A stretch of DNA of 6,830 nucleotides from contig DATJXG010000277.1 in NCBI GenBank assembly GCA_035500455.1, positions 1 to 6,830 on the forward strand, written 5' to 3'. Positions 6,421 to 6,830 of this stretch are shown here, one piece after another (position 1 is the stretch's first letter; the number at the start of each line of letters is the position of its first letter). The DNA is from DATJXG01 sp035500455. GTDB lineage: Bacteria > Acidobacteriota > Terriglobia > Terriglobales > Acidobacteriaceae. The translations under genes were made by a program, and so were the position numbers. Under the pieces are notes generated by a model, which made no database searches, had not been told where the DNA came from, and saw nothing but the letters and a program-made list of their open reading frames with translations.

Positions 6421-6830
6421 TCTTTCCTGCTTCAGTGCCGCATGGTCGAGCATGGCTCGGAAGGCTGTCGACGCGTCCTGCCCACGTTTAGCCATGGTGG
6501 GCGTTCTTGTCATCCTGCGCGGGTTCAATGATTTCACGGGCTATTCCCTTCGATTGGCTTCTGAAGGACTCAGTGGACCCGAAAGACTGTCGCGGTAGCT
6601 TCATCCGTGGCGACCGCGCGGGACTTTGCCTCTGAAACGTGACTTTGCCCCAAAAGGGTTTTCGCAATGAAACCTCCATAGCTGTTGGAAAATCGCCTTA
6701 TCACCACTGATCTGGTCAGCCGCTCAGCGTCCAGCAGGGGGCATAGATCCTGCCTGGTCGGCAAGGGTTTATGCAAGGGCGGGCTGCGATCCAATTCGGA
6801 CTGATCCATGAGTGAAAATCTATAGAGTCT
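6421..6830. other. Downstream stretch without a recognised gene
   Basis: Nothing convincing is coded here. Two minus-strand open frames (6488-6679 and 6570-6809, 63 and 79 codons) overlap each other, and their translations show no motif I know. A small perfect hairpin CGAGC-ATG-GCTCG at 6447-6459 and a weak CCC-AAAA-GGG followed by TTTT at 6649-6662 are the only terminator-like structures, and both are too short to claim. A 9-base direct repeat GACTTTGCC occurs at 6622-6630 and 6641-6649. The 3' end of the operon mRNA probably lies somewhere in this stretch. Confidence 0.55.

Noticed and set aside
1..6830. CRISPR array, tRNA or rRNA genes
   Set aside because: No regularly spaced repeats, and no stretch that reads as a tRNA or rRNA on either strand.

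Overview
The window holds a compact nitric-oxide (NO) response and detoxification locus from a GC-rich bacterium. All five genes lie on the + strand: a Crp/Fnr-family regulator, then an apparent operon of ric (iron-sulfur repair di-iron protein), nnrS (haem/copper membrane protein of NO metabolism), norZ (quinol-dependent NO reductase, qNor) and a small membrane protein with a transposase-like zinc-ribbon insert. The combination of qNor, NnrS and Ric is spread across many phyla, so the host cannot be fixed from sequence alone. A Gram-negative soil-type bacterium, for example an Acidobacteriota, would fit, but this is only a guess from gene content and style.

Layout: 1 to about 500 has no gene I recognise, only a pair of alternative hairpins near 240-262. 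At 501-540 a consensus -10 box (TATAAT) sits eight bases before the regulator's ATG, with no Shine-Dalgarno sequence, so the regulator is probably read from a leaderless mRNA. The regulator occupies 540-1241. The 161-base gap after it holds a Crp/HcpR-like site (TTGTGA-N6-TCATAG, centre 1315.5). A weak -10 lies at 1345-1350, exactly where a class II Crp/Fnr-type promoter would have it. This predicts a transcript start near 1357 and supports a GTG start for ric at 1403, not a more upstream TTG.

ric (1403-2122) is followed after 60 bases by nnrS (2183-3571). norZ (3575-5872) starts three bases after nnrS, with its ribosome binding site overlapping the nnrS end. The last gene (to 6420) overlaps the norZ stop. 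The final 410 bases show no convincing gene.

Proposed working: the regulator senses NO or a linked signal and activates the promoter before ric. qNor reduces NO to N2O with quinol electrons, Ric restores NO-damaged iron-sulfur centres, and NnrS supports NO tolerance. No nitrite or nitrous-oxide reductase is present in the window, so detoxification is a better reading than full denitrification. The least described part is the last gene, which seems to combine three membrane helices with a cysteine domain resembling the C-terminal zinc ribbon of IS1182-type transposases.
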